DNA from: Desulfobacterales bacterium
GTDB taxonomy: Bacteria > Desulfobacterota > Desulfobacteria > Desulfobacterales > JASJAZ01
Assembly (NCBI GenBank): GCA_030066785.1
Contig: JASJAZ010000072.1
Location: 1-64,000 of the forward strand
DNA length: 64,000 bases
Direction: 5' to 3'
Under the pieces are notes generated by a model. That model was not told the DNA's origin. It saw nothing but the letters and a program-made list of their open reading frames with translations, and did not search any database. The position numbers were made by a program, and so were the translations under genes. Of this stretch, positions 16,620-24,432 are shown one piece after another. Every line of letters starts with the position of its first letter. Position 1 is the first letter of the stretch.

Positions 16620-16635
16620 TGTCATTTTATTGACA
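16620..16635. promoter_or_regulatory. Palindrome TGTCA-N6-TGACA
   Basis: A perfect 5-base inverted repeat with a 6-base spacer lies in the leader between the distal promoter and the HD-GYP gene. The form is that of a dimeric repressor or activator site; no regulator is identified. Confidence 0.3.
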
Positions 16636-16731
16636 TTTTTGGTAGAAATTCAATTATACCTTGTTCAGATGTTTGACAGGTAGAATGGATGAACATGAGA
16701 AAGTTTTTCATTTCTTTATTCAATTTCATTC

Positions 16732-16758
16732 TACATTTTTTTGCTTGAAAACCGATAA
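16732..16758 (+). promoter_or_regulatory. Sigma-28-like promoter abutting the HD-GYP start codon
   Basis: TACA at 16732-16735, 15 bases, then ACCGATAA at 16751-16758 matches the flagellar sigma factor consensus TAAA-N15-GCCGATAA with two mismatches. It has the same layout as the better match before flgN. Transcription would begin at about 16765, almost at the ATG of 16767, implying a leaderless mRNA if used. Confidence 0.4.
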
Positions 16759-16766
16759 CTCTATAT

Positions 16767-18353
16767 ATGAATTCCGTTCCACAGAACAAAAAGATTCTTT
16801 TTGTTGATGACGAGGAAAGCATCCTCGACATTGCGCGTGAATATTTTCTACAAAAAGGTTACGAAGTCCGCACAGCTCATAACGGTTTAGAAGCCCTGCA
16901 GATTTTAAAAGGGGAAAAGGTAGACTGCTGCTTCACCGATATTAACATGCCGGAAATGGACGGGCTTGAGCTGGCGGAAAATATTCGTATCCATGATAAC
17001 ACCATCCCGGTGGTGGTGATGACCGGATATCCATCGCTGGACAATACCATTCAAACGTTAAAAAACGGCGTTGTCGACTTTTTGATTAAACCGGTCAATC
17101 TTAATCAAATGGAGCTCTGTGTTCGCAGGGTTCTGCGGGAGCGTCACCTATTTATCGACAACGTGTTATTGCGAAAAGAAGTCGAGAGCAAAGCGCGGCT
17201 TGAACAGCTGAATCAAGAATTGCTCTTTAAGGTGGACGAACTCAATATTTTAAATCGAATAATGGGTGATTTTACGGCCATTAGCACTTCATCTGACGTT
17301 TTTCAGCGAGTTGTTGATTTAGCCATCGAAATCATTCATGCGGATCAATCCAGTTTTTATGTGATCAATGACGCTGTAAAAAAACCGTTTCGCGTTACGC
17401 AAGCAAAGGCGGGATCGGTTGATGCGGAATCAGACCTTGACCATAATGCCATCGAACCGAAAGCGCCGCATTCTTCAACCGACCCTCATCCAGATTTATG
17501 CCAGGGGCAGTTAAATCAGTTATTGCTTGAAATAGTTTCCGACGAGCTCCCTCTTTTGGTGACAGAAAATGCCGGCACCCAAAAATTGTCACAAGAGACG
17601 CGTTCCTTCATGGGCGTTCCTTTGAAAATTAGAGATAAAATATTTGGCGTATTAACGGCCGCCATCACCCGCAGCGCAAAGCGTTTTTCTGAAAAAGACT
17701 TGTATTATCTGTCCTTTATGACCCAGACCGCGGCTCAAGCCATAGAAAATTTGGCTCTGTATGAAAACATTTATGAAAATCTTTTTGCAACCCTCTATGG
17801 TTTTGTAAAAGCGCTCGAGGCGCGTGATCCTTATACACAGCAACATTCTACCCGTGTTACCAATATTGCGCTGGCGATTGGCAAACAAATGTTGTTTTCG
17901 CCTGAAGATTTGGATGTTTTGAATGTTGCTGGACGGTTACATGATATCGGCAAAATTGGTATCCGGGATGATATTTTATTAAAACCGGGTAGACTCACCA
18001 AAGAGGAATATGAAAAAATTAAAGAACACCCCTCTATGGGGGCTGAAATTGTGGGTCAACTCGGTTTATGGGATAAAGAACGCGAGATTATTCGTAGCCA
18101 CCATGAACGTTTTGACGGTACCGGTTATCCGAATGGCCTGGGTGGCCAAGATATTCCGTTGCTGGCAAGGGTCATGTCGGTTGCCGATGCATATGATGCC
18201 ATGGCTTCTGATCGCGCTTACCGTCAGCGTATGAAAACCGAAAGAATTCTCAATATTCTTGAGGAGGGTGCTGGAACTCAGTTTGATCCTGAAATCGTTG
18301 AAGTATTTTTAGCTTTACATCATAAAGGATCCATCGGGATCGATTTGCCATGA
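16767..18353 (+). CDS. Response regulator with GAF and HD-GYP domains (probable c-di-GMP phosphodiesterase)
   Basis: The 528-residue protein has a receiver domain at 1-125 (phosphoacceptor D58 in CCFTDINMPEMDG, then VVMTGYPS and LIKPVN), a helical linker to about 155, a GAF domain at about 160-325, and an HD-GYP domain at about 335-520. The HD-GYP domain has its key residues: H392-D393 in RLHDIGKIGI, HH in SHHERFDG, and the GYP triplet at 453-455. Such enzymes break cyclic di-GMP to pGpG or GMP, tuning the switch between swimming and sessile life. The two PilZ (c-di-GMP receptor) genes just downstream fit this role. The ATG at 16767 is the only start that keeps the receiver whole. Confidence 0.9.
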   Translation: MNSVPQNKKILFVDDEESILDIAREYFLQKGYEVRTAHNGLEALQILKGEKVDCCFTDINMPEMDGLELAENIRIHDNTIPVVVMTGYPSLDNTIQTLKNGVVDFLIKPVNLNQMELCVRRVLRERHLFIDNVLLRKEVESKARLEQLNQELLFKVDELNILNRIMGDFTAISTSSDVFQRVVDLAIEIIHADQSSFYVINDAVKKPFRVTQAKAGSVDAESDLDHNAIEPKAPHSSTDPHPDLCQGQLNQLLLEIVSDELPLLVTENAGTQKLSQETRSFMGVPLKIRDKIFGVLTAAITRSAKRFSEKDLYYLSFMTQTAAQAIENLALYENIYENLFATLYGFVKALEARDPYTQQHSTRVTNIALAIGKQMLFSPEDLDVLNVAGRLHDIGKIGIRDDILLKPGRLTKEEYEKIKEHPSMGAEIVGQLGLWDKEREIIRSHHERFDGTGYPNGLGGQDIPLLARVMSVADAYDAMASDRAYRQRMKTERILNILEEGAGTQFDPEIVEVFLALHHKGSIGIDLP

Positions 18354-18504
18354 TTTGGACACCTAAAGCCCTAAGTTGGCTGTTGAGGTGCTTGGTTTTA
18401 AAAAGCGCACACAAATGTTTTGAAAAGACGACGGGTTTCCCATCCATCGTCATGCTATAATGTAAGATTAATACGATTCTCAAGGCTCCGACAAAAGGTG
18501 ATGC

Positions 18505-19083
18505 ATGGTTGCAAAGGATCAAAAAGAAAAACGTGATTATGTTCGCGCTGTGATTTCGATTCGAGCAAAGGTAAAATTGATCGATCCAAATGAATTTGAT
18601 GAAATCCGAAATCGCAAGAACCTCATTTCTACTGTTTTAAGCGAGTGTGAACCAGGTGGGGCTCGATCTACCGAAGCTCCGACCACGCAAGGTCTATTTA
18701 GCTTGTTTACTTACATGATGCAGATGGATGAGAAATTGGATCGTATTCTTACGAAACTTGAGGGCGAACAAGTTGAGGAAAGTCGGTTTTTAACGGTTGA
18801 TACGAAAGACATCAGCGGCTCCGGCGTTAGTATGATGTTTCCCGATAGCATCGAAATTGGTCAGCTGGTGTATATCACCATGATTATTCCAAACGTAGCC
18901 GCTGGATTTTTCAATATGTGCGGCGAAGTTGTCCGCAGCCGGCAAGCAACCGTTGATGGCAAAACCATGTTTGATACCGGCATTAAGTTTATCGATATCA
19001 CTGAAGATGAGCGCGAGCGGTTAATTGCATGTTCATTCAGCCAGCAACGCGAAAGTATTCGGAAATTAAAAGACATTCAATGA
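18505..19083 (+). CDS. PilZ-domain protein, longer form
   Basis: The 192-residue protein has the PilZ c-di-GMP-binding motifs in an unusual arrangement. The arginine motif RxxxR lies at the very N-terminus (KRDYVR, R10 and R14), and the DxSxxG motif (DISGSG) is near residue 99, separated by an 80-residue helical insert with a coiled-coil-like stretch (TYMMQMDEKLDRILTKLEGE). In typical PilZ domains these motifs are about 25-30 residues apart. A beta-rich C-terminal part follows. Location between an HD-GYP protein and a second PilZ gene supports a c-di-GMP receptor role linked to motility. The effector partner is unknown. Confidence 0.8.
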   Translation: MVAKDQKEKRDYVRAVISIRAKVKLIDPNEFDEIRNRKNLISTVLSECEPGGARSTEAPTTQGLFSLFTYMMQMDEKLDRILTKLEGEQVEESRFLTVDTKDISGSGVSMMFPDSIEIGQLVYITMIIPNVAAGFFNMCGEVVRSRQATVDGKTMFDTGIKFIDITEDERERLIACSFSQQRESIRKLKDIQ

Positions 19084-19151
19084 ATGACATAAATCAAGCA
19101 GTGTTTTTATTCTCATTTATTATTTAATCGCATTAACTTAGCTCTCCAACC

Positions 19152-19508
19152 ATGTTTGAAGGCGTCAGCGCCGAACGGCGCAAAAATATTAGAGTTGATT
19201 TTAAAACCCGAATCGTTTTACAAGCGGGTGAATCGGAAATTCAACTTCAAGGTAATTCCAGAAATCTTAGTCTCAATGGGGTATTTATACAAGCGGTACC
19301 TCCGCTACCGATTAATTCTGATTGTACAGTAAAAATATTCCTAAGCGGAACCACGGAACCGACAGCGATTGAGGCCAAAGGTGCTATTGTGCGCCATGGC
19401 AATGATGGTTTTGCTATCACCTTCACCGAATTGGATATTGATAGTTATGCTCTCTTAAAAAATATTGTCGGATGCAATGTGACCCTTCCAGAGGAGATGA
19501 CAGACTAG
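19152..19508 (+). CDS. PilZ-domain protein, short form
   Basis: This 118-residue protein is essentially one PilZ domain. The RxxxR motif is in RRKNIR near residue 8, and the NxSxxG motif NLSLNG is near residue 38. They are spaced normally and followed by the beta-barrel strands ending in GFAITFTELD. It should bind cyclic di-GMP in the cytoplasm and pass the signal to a partner, in this setting probably the flagellar regulators or motor. It follows the longer PilZ gene by 68 bases. Confidence 0.85.
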   Translation: MFEGVSAERRKNIRVDFKTRIVLQAGESEIQLQGNSRNLSLNGVFIQAVPPLPINSDCTVKIFLSGTTEPTAIEAKGAIVRHGNDGFAITFTELDIDSYALLKNIVGCNVTLPEEMTD

Positions 19509-19590
19509 ATTAACTTATTATTTAACCTTCGCATTGCTAAAGAGTGCTGATAGCTGTAGTAGTTTCAAAATTATTTGATTGATATCTAAG

Positions 19591-19606
19591 GGGCATAGAC
19601 GCTGCT
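19591..19606 (+). promoter_or_regulatory. Possible sigma-54 promoter before the broken cheY
   Basis: GGGCAT-N5-CTGCT keeps the invariant GG and GC with the 10-base spacing but departs from consensus at two other bases. It lies 61 bases before the cheY start. Confidence 0.4.
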
Positions 19607-19666
19607 GGGGATGTATAATCCATTTTTGCAAAATGTTTTTCAGCGCTTGATTAGGAGAATTATTGA

Positions 19667-20041
19667 ATGGATCTTTCTATAAAAGTGCTGGTTGTGGATG
19701 ATTTCGCTACTATGCGCAGAATTGTGAAAAATTTTTTGAAAGAGATAGGGTTCAAAAATATTATCGAAGCCGACGACGGTGCAGCCACCCTTGATGAACT
19801 TAAAAAACTAAAGTAGATCTTCATTGTTTCTGATTGGAACATGCCCAAAATGACTGGATTAGACCTCCTAAAGCAGGTTCGTGCGAGTGATGATTGGAAA
19901 GATATTCCCTTTTTAATGGTAGCTGTCGAATCTCAGAAACAAAACGTCATTGATGCTGTTCAGGCCGGCGTTTCAAATTATGTGGTTAAACCGTTTATGG
20001 CTGATCAGATTTCAGAAAAGTTGTAGAAGATATTTGAATAG
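19667..20041 (+). pseudogene. cheY: cheY-like receiver gene with in-frame TAG codons
   Basis: From the ATG at 19667 (Shine-Dalgarno TAGGAG about 10 bases upstream) the frame reads a complete CheY. It has the acidic pair D11-D12, the phosphoacceptor D56 in SDWNMPKMTG, and the lysine in YVVKPF. TAG codons interrupt it at 19814-19816 (codon 50) and 20024-20026 (codon 120), and a third at 20039-20041 ends it near the natural CheY C-terminus. No frameshift is seen: both sides of each TAG align with CheY in the same frame. The residue normally a signalling Thr (before A-E in LMVTAE) is Ala here, which hints at relaxed constraint. It is most simply a recent pseudogene. Readthrough of TAG, for example as pyrrolysine, is the alternative. 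Confidence 0.75.
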
Positions 20042-20106
20042 GTCCTTGGGTTGGGTTCAAGAATTAGTACTTCAAAACAACATCATCAGTTGATTCTAAG
20101 GTAATC

Positions 20107-21516
20107 ATGTCGAAAATACTTGTTGTCGATGAGGATTCAAAAGCTGTTGGATCTCTAATCAATCTGCTAAAATCTGAAGATGATTTTCAGGTCAGTGCCG
20201 TCTTAAGCCGAGATCAAGCTTTGAATCGTTTGGCAGATGAATTTTTTCACGTTGTCATAACAGATGACAATTCAAATGTGGATTTTGGCAAGAGCATTAT
20301 TGAGCAGGTTGTCGAACAGTATGCTCAAACCCAATGTATTATATATGCCAGCCAAGGTTCGATCACTGGAGCCGTGCAGGCAATGAAAAAAGGTGCCTGT
20401 GATTATCTTAACCACCCCTCAGACCCATCCATTATATTATCGACTGTGAAGGCCGCGGTGGCCAAAGCATCGCTCGACACGCCCAAACGACGCCGGACTG
20501 ATTCGGCACCGGGAGTGCGTTTTGGAGAATTAGTGGGCGAGAGTCCCAAAATTTTAAAAGTTTTTAACGCCATTGATAAGGTTGCTAAAACGGACAGTAC
20601 CGTACTGATTACCGGTGAGAGTGGCACCGGTAAAGAATTGATTGCCCGTGCTATTCATTACAACAGTGCACGTTGCAATAAACCGATGGTGGTTATTAAC
20701 TGTGGTGCTATACCCGGTGAACTACTCGAAAGCGAATTGTTCGGACATGAAAAAGGCGCTTTCACAGGGGCCCATCGAACCCGTGTGGGGCGATTTGAAA
20801 TGGCCGATACCGGCACCATATTTTTAGATGAAATTGGTGATATGAGTCCTGATCTGCAGGTTAAACTGCTAAGGGTCTTACAGGAACAAAGTTTTGAGCG
20901 TGTCGGCAGTACAAAAACCATTCGGGTTAATATTCGCGTCTTGGCAGCGACCAATAAAGATTTAATCAGTTCCATTAATGACGGAACTTTTCGCGAGGAT
21001 TTATATTACCGACTAAACGTTATCCCCGTAACGGTACCGCCTTTAAGGGAACGCAAATCCGACATCCCCCTTCTTGTTAATTTTTTTCTAAAAAGACTCG
21101 GAGGACGTCGACGGCAAGACCGTCGGCGGATGAAAACCCTGTCGGAAGATGCAGTAAAAATGTTGATGGAATATGATTGGCCCGGCAATATCCGCGAACT
21201 CGAGAATATGATCGAACGGCTCTCGGTTCTGGTCGAAGAGTCGGTTATTCAGGCCGATGATCTTCCCGAACGCATTCGGGGTAGAACCACCAAAATGCGT
21301 CCAACGGCTCTGGAATCACTCGAAGATGGCATTGATTTCAACGGTGCGGTTGAGCATTATCAAAAAAGCCTGATTCTAGAGGCGCTAAATCAGACTGATT
21401 GGGTCAAAGCAAAAGCGGCTGATCTCTTAAAGATGAATCGCACAACCTTGGTCGAAAAAATAAAAAAAATGAACCTCGAAGCCGTGCGAGTCTCCAACAA
21501 ACAAGATTCATTATAA
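20107..21516 (+). CDS. Sigma-54-dependent activator with degenerate receiver (NtrC family, flagellar)
   Basis: The 469-residue protein has a receiver-like domain (1-120), an AAA+ sigma-54 activation domain (about 138-375) and a C-terminal helix-turn-helix (about 430-455). The AAA+ part is complete: Walker A GESGTGKE at 170-177, the sigma-54 contact loop GAFTGA at 217-222, and the arginine-finger region RLNVIPVTVPPLRER. In the receiver, the candidate phosphoacceptor D53 sits in an unusual ITDDNSN context. The conserved Thr is Ala (A81) and the conserved Lys is His (H103). Phosphorylation control is thus doubtful, as in FleQ/FlrA-type master regulators. It is a likely activator of the sigma-54 flagellar promoters here. 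No partner kinase gene is adjacent. Confidence 0.9.
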   Translation: MSKILVVDEDSKAVGSLINLLKSEDDFQVSAVLSRDQALNRLADEFFHVVITDDNSNVDFGKSIIEQVVEQYAQTQCIIYASQGSITGAVQAMKKGACDYLNHPSDPSIILSTVKAAVAKASLDTPKRRRTDSAPGVRFGELVGESPKILKVFNAIDKVAKTDSTVLITGESGTGKELIARAIHYNSARCNKPMVVINCGAIPGELLESELFGHEKGAFTGAHRTRVGRFEMADTGTIFLDEIGDMSPDLQVKLLRVLQEQSFERVGSTKTIRVNIRVLAATNKDLISSINDGTFREDLYYRLNVIPVTVPPLRERKSDIPLLVNFFLKRLGGRRRQDRRRMKTLSEDAVKMLMEYDWPGNIRELENMIERLSVLVEESVIQADDLPERIRGRTTKMRPTALESLEDGIDFNGAVEHYQKSLILEALNQTDWVKAKAADLLKMNRTTLVEKIKKMNLEAVRVSNKQDSL

Positions 21517-21546
21517 AAATTGGCGTGTTTTATGCGTCAATTTTTT
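21515..21546 (+). terminator. Intrinsic terminator after the first sigma-54 activator
   Basis: An 11-base stem (21515-21525 with 21535-21545, one G-T pair) with a 9-base loop overlaps the stop codon. It is followed by T-rich sequence (TTTTTT, then GAC, then eight T). Confidence 0.7.
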
Positions 21547-21862
21547 GACTTTTTTTTACTTTGCCTTCCTTACGTAGATCCCCCATTTCATCAGGCCTAA
21601 CATTTCACGTTTCGCAATCAAGCTGTGACCTACATTTTCAACGCAGTTGATTATTCTTAACTATTTAAAAATCCAAACAAAATTCAAATGATTAACTGTC
21701 GCTTAAATGATTACCTGTTTTGACCTGATGGCGGGGGGGCTTGTTGCCTGACCTGTTGTCAGCACTGGCACGCTGTTTGCTCTGTAAGCAGCCGGAAGGG
21801 AGCGTGATGAAGATTAGAAATATAATTAAGTTTCACGATCTATTAGACCCGAATATAAAAAT
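21547..21862. other. Intergenic region before the TPR gene
   Basis: This 316-base stretch has no gene. Its one clear element is the sigma-54 promoter at 21766-21781; the AT-rich 200 bases upstream of it are where an enhancer-binding activator would be expected to bind, though I see no obvious palindrome. Confidence 0.5.
21766..21781 (+). promoter_or_regulatory. Sigma-54 promoter of the TPR gene
   Basis: TGGCAC-N5-TTGCT is a full match to the -24/-12 consensus, with GG and GC ten bases apart. It is 82 bases before the start codon. Confidence 0.85.
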
Positions 21863-24400
21863 ATGAACGGCATTCGAACTATCGACATAGTCCCTCAAAT
21901 TGCGCAACATCAAAAGTCGAAACTTGTTTGTTACCAATCAGGACGGCGTGGCAGTAATCGTTGGTCTTGGCGTATCCATTTGATGACGTTGCTGGTCCTA
22001 ACAGTAGTATTGATTCCGTCATTACAGGCAAAGAATTTAAATATTGTCAAGCGGGTTACACTCGACCAAAGCGCTGGCATCATTCAAGTCTACTTATCAC
22101 ACAAACCAACGGCCAAAACGATCCAACTTGACCGCAATGAATTTATCATTGCCTTTAAAGACTGTCGGTTGGCCAATCCGATGGCGGCTGCATCGCAATT
22201 ACCGCCGACTGTGTCCAAACTTGAGATTCTACAGCTACCCCGTAATGTAGTCGGCTTGCTTTTAACCACACACAATAAAGGTTCCCTATCGAAGGCCTCA
22301 TGGGATGATGTAAAACGGCGTTTGTTAATCGGTGTCGATGCCCCTGCCCAACTAGCCCATACACCAGATTCGTTGGTTGCCGCGACACCGATATCATCGC
22401 TGGATGTGAAGAAGCTTAGAGGGCGAATTTCCACCTTATTAGGCCAGCCTAATTTTACAGAATTGCCAAAGCCGCTAGATGCCTTCGATCGGTTTTTGGA
22501 TAGTGTGCAAAATACTACTTGCAGTCGCGCTCCCAAATTGAAAAAGGCCATTGTTTTAAATCAGAAGGAACAGTGGAAAGCAGCATATCAATTAACGGAC
22601 CGTTTTATCAGTAAAAAAGCATCTGATCCATGCTTGGAAGCAGCTGCATTTTTAAAAGCCTTTAGCGCATTTAAAATGCATGGTGACCATGATGTCGAAA
22701 GTGGCTTACTGCAAACCATTGATATGTTTAAGACCGCATTGAGTTATTATCCGCAGTCAGTCTATACGCCACATGCATCCGTCGTTTTAGGCAAGATGTC
22801 AAAACAACTTAACAACATTGCCGAAGCCCGCGGTTATTTCAAAGTAGTATTAACGCGCTACCCAAAGTATGAAGGGTTGCCGGAAGTAATGGTTGAGCTT
22901 GGTAAAACTTATCTGGCCCGCAATAAGTATAAACAGGCAATTACGCTATTTGAGCGCTTGTTAAGGGATTTCCCCAACAGCGATTATGCTGCCGAAGCAA
23001 AGATACTCTTGGGGCAGGCCCTTTATCAAACAAATCGGTTTGCGGAAGCATTGCAAATATATGAAAAACTGCTGGAAACGGATCCGGAAAGGATATTAGT
23101 AGCACCCGAATTATTGATAGCGATGGGCAATATTTACTACCAAAGTCAAGACTATACCTCAGCCCGCGAACTGCTGTCATTTGCTTATAATTATTTTCCG
23201 GATCTGGAAGATCGTCACCTCGTTTTAACCCGCTTGGGAGATATTCATGGACATCTCAACCAATCGGAGAAAGCCATTTCAATTTATAAACTGATGATAG
23301 AAAAATATCCGGGTACAGACGGTTTTATCATCAGCTCAATGCGATTAGCGGACTATGCAGATAAACCCTCTGAGAAAGAAGCGATGTACCAGATGATTCT
23401 TTCTGACCATCCCGAGCATTCCATGGCAGATCTAGCCATGGTTAAATTGGCACGGATATGGAACCAATCCGGTCAATATGCCAAGACGATTGAGGCCGTG
23501 CGTAAGTATTTCAGCAAGAGGCGCGGACAACTCCGGGAGGAAGCCATATTCGAATTGCAAAAATCATATCTCGCACTCTTTACGCGTTGGCAGTCTGAAG
23601 GGCTTTTTGATAAAATTCTGATGCGGTATGAAAAGGATAAATCGCTTTTAAAGCGCTTTGATAAACCTGAGCTTTTTATCATTATCGGCGATGCGTATCT
23701 AAAAGGACATTTATACTATCGCGCCGCCCAAACTTTGCAAAAAGCGCAAGAAACCATGGCGGACCAGGCCCAGCCACCGGATTTTGGGTTTAAATTGGGT
23801 GTTGCTTGGCAGGAAGCCGGTCAAAATGATTTAGCATTTGAAGCCCTGAGTCAATACATTGAAAAATACCCCAATGGCAAGCACCTCAAAGAGGCGCATT
23901 ACCGTATTGGGCGTATATATTTGAGTAGATCGGAATATCAAAAAGCAGCACGTCATTTCAGCGCGAAATCATCGTCCCAATCAAAATCATCTCTGGATGC
24001 GATTTGCCTGATTGGGTTGGCAGAGAGCTACATCGGCCTGAAACGTTTGCCGGATGCTAAGCATAATCTCAATCGAGCGATCAAGCTACTAGCGCAGCAG
24101 CCCCACCGCCAGCAGACAGAAATGGGTTATGCTTACCGTTTACTCGGTGATGTTTGTTCCCAACTTGAATTGCATGACAAAGCTGCCCAAGCTTATGCGA
24201 GTGTGTTGAAATTTGGAAACGATGATATCAATGCGGATATCAAACTATTGCTGGCCGATGCCTATCGCAATGCCCAAGCGTTTGATGAGGCCGAACAAAC
24301 TTATGCTGAAATTATTGCAATGGAAGTCCCTTTCTGGACCAACCTGGCCCGCGAAAAACTACGTGAAATGAAAATTAAAGCCAATTTAAATCAGATTTAA
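21863..24400 (+). CDS. Large exported TPR-repeat protein under sigma-54 control
   Basis: This 845-residue protein has a long basic N-terminus and one hydrophobic segment (about 38-53, WRIHLMTLLVLTVVLIPSLQA) that is either a late signal peptide or a membrane anchor. An AMIN-like beta region follows (about 60-150: IVKRVTLDQSAGIIQVYLS, then LDRNEFIIAF). From about 270 to 830 it consists of tetratricopeptide repeats, with typical units such as YFKVVLTRYPKYEGLPEVMVELGKTYLARNKYKQAI. It is probably periplasmic and a scaffold for protein contacts. Its own sigma-54 promoter and position between the two flagellar activators place it in the motility regulon. The precise role is unknown. Confidence 0.8.
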   Translation: MNGIRTIDIVPQIAQHQKSKLVCYQSGRRGSNRWSWRIHLMTLLVLTVVLIPSLQAKNLNIVKRVTLDQSAGIIQVYLSHKPTAKTIQLDRNEFIIAFKDCRLANPMAAASQLPPTVSKLEILQLPRNVVGLLLTTHNKGSLSKASWDDVKRRLLIGVDAPAQLAHTPDSLVAATPISSLDVKKLRGRISTLLGQPNFTELPKPLDAFDRFLDSVQNTTCSRAPKLKKAIVLNQKEQWKAAYQLTDRFISKKASDPCLEAAAFLKAFSAFKMHGDHDVESGLLQTIDMFKTALSYYPQSVYTPHASVVLGKMSKQLNNIAEARGYFKVVLTRYPKYEGLPEVMVELGKTYLARNKYKQAITLFERLLRDFPNSDYAAEAKILLGQALYQTNRFAEALQIYEKLLETDPERILVAPELLIAMGNIYYQSQDYTSARELLSFAYNYFPDLEDRHLVLTRLGDIHGHLNQSEKAISIYKLMIEKYPGTDGFIISSMRLADYADKPSEKEAMYQMILSDHPEHSMADLAMVKLARIWNQSGQYAKTIEAVRKYFSKRRGQLREEAIFELQKSYLALFTRWQSEGLFDKILMRYEKDKSLLKRFDKPELFIIIGDAYLKGHLYYRAAQTLQKAQETMADQAQPPDFGFKLGVAWQEAGQNDLAFEALSQYIEKYPNGKHLKEAHYRIGRIYLSRSEYQKAARHFSAKSSSQSKSSLDAICLIGLAESYIGLKRLPDAKHNLNRAIKLLAQQPHRQQTEMGYAYRLLGDVCSQLELHDKAAQAYASVLKFGNDDINADIKLLLADAYRNAQAFDEAEQTYAEIIAMEVPFWTNLAREKLREMKIKANLNQI

Positions 24401-24432
24401 TTATATTTGAGACGATTGTTAACGAAGGCGAA

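Larger units (their letters stand above)
16379..16766. other. 388-base divergent regulatory region
   Basis: This AT-rich gap lies between the divergent flavodoxin-fold and HD-GYP genes and holds no ORF. It contains a good sigma-70-type promoter, a TGTCA-N6-TGACA palindrome, and two similar copies of an AACCGATAA-type element (16531-16539 and 16750-16758), all listed separately. There are also several short runs of the form CCGTCA or CTGTCA followed by A/T tracts between 16554 and 16625. The HD-GYP gene therefore seems to have more than one promoter. Confidence 0.5.

Noticed and set aside
18456-18461. TATAAT before the first PilZ gene
   Set aside because: No acceptable -35 at 16-18 bases upstream, so no promoter is claimed.
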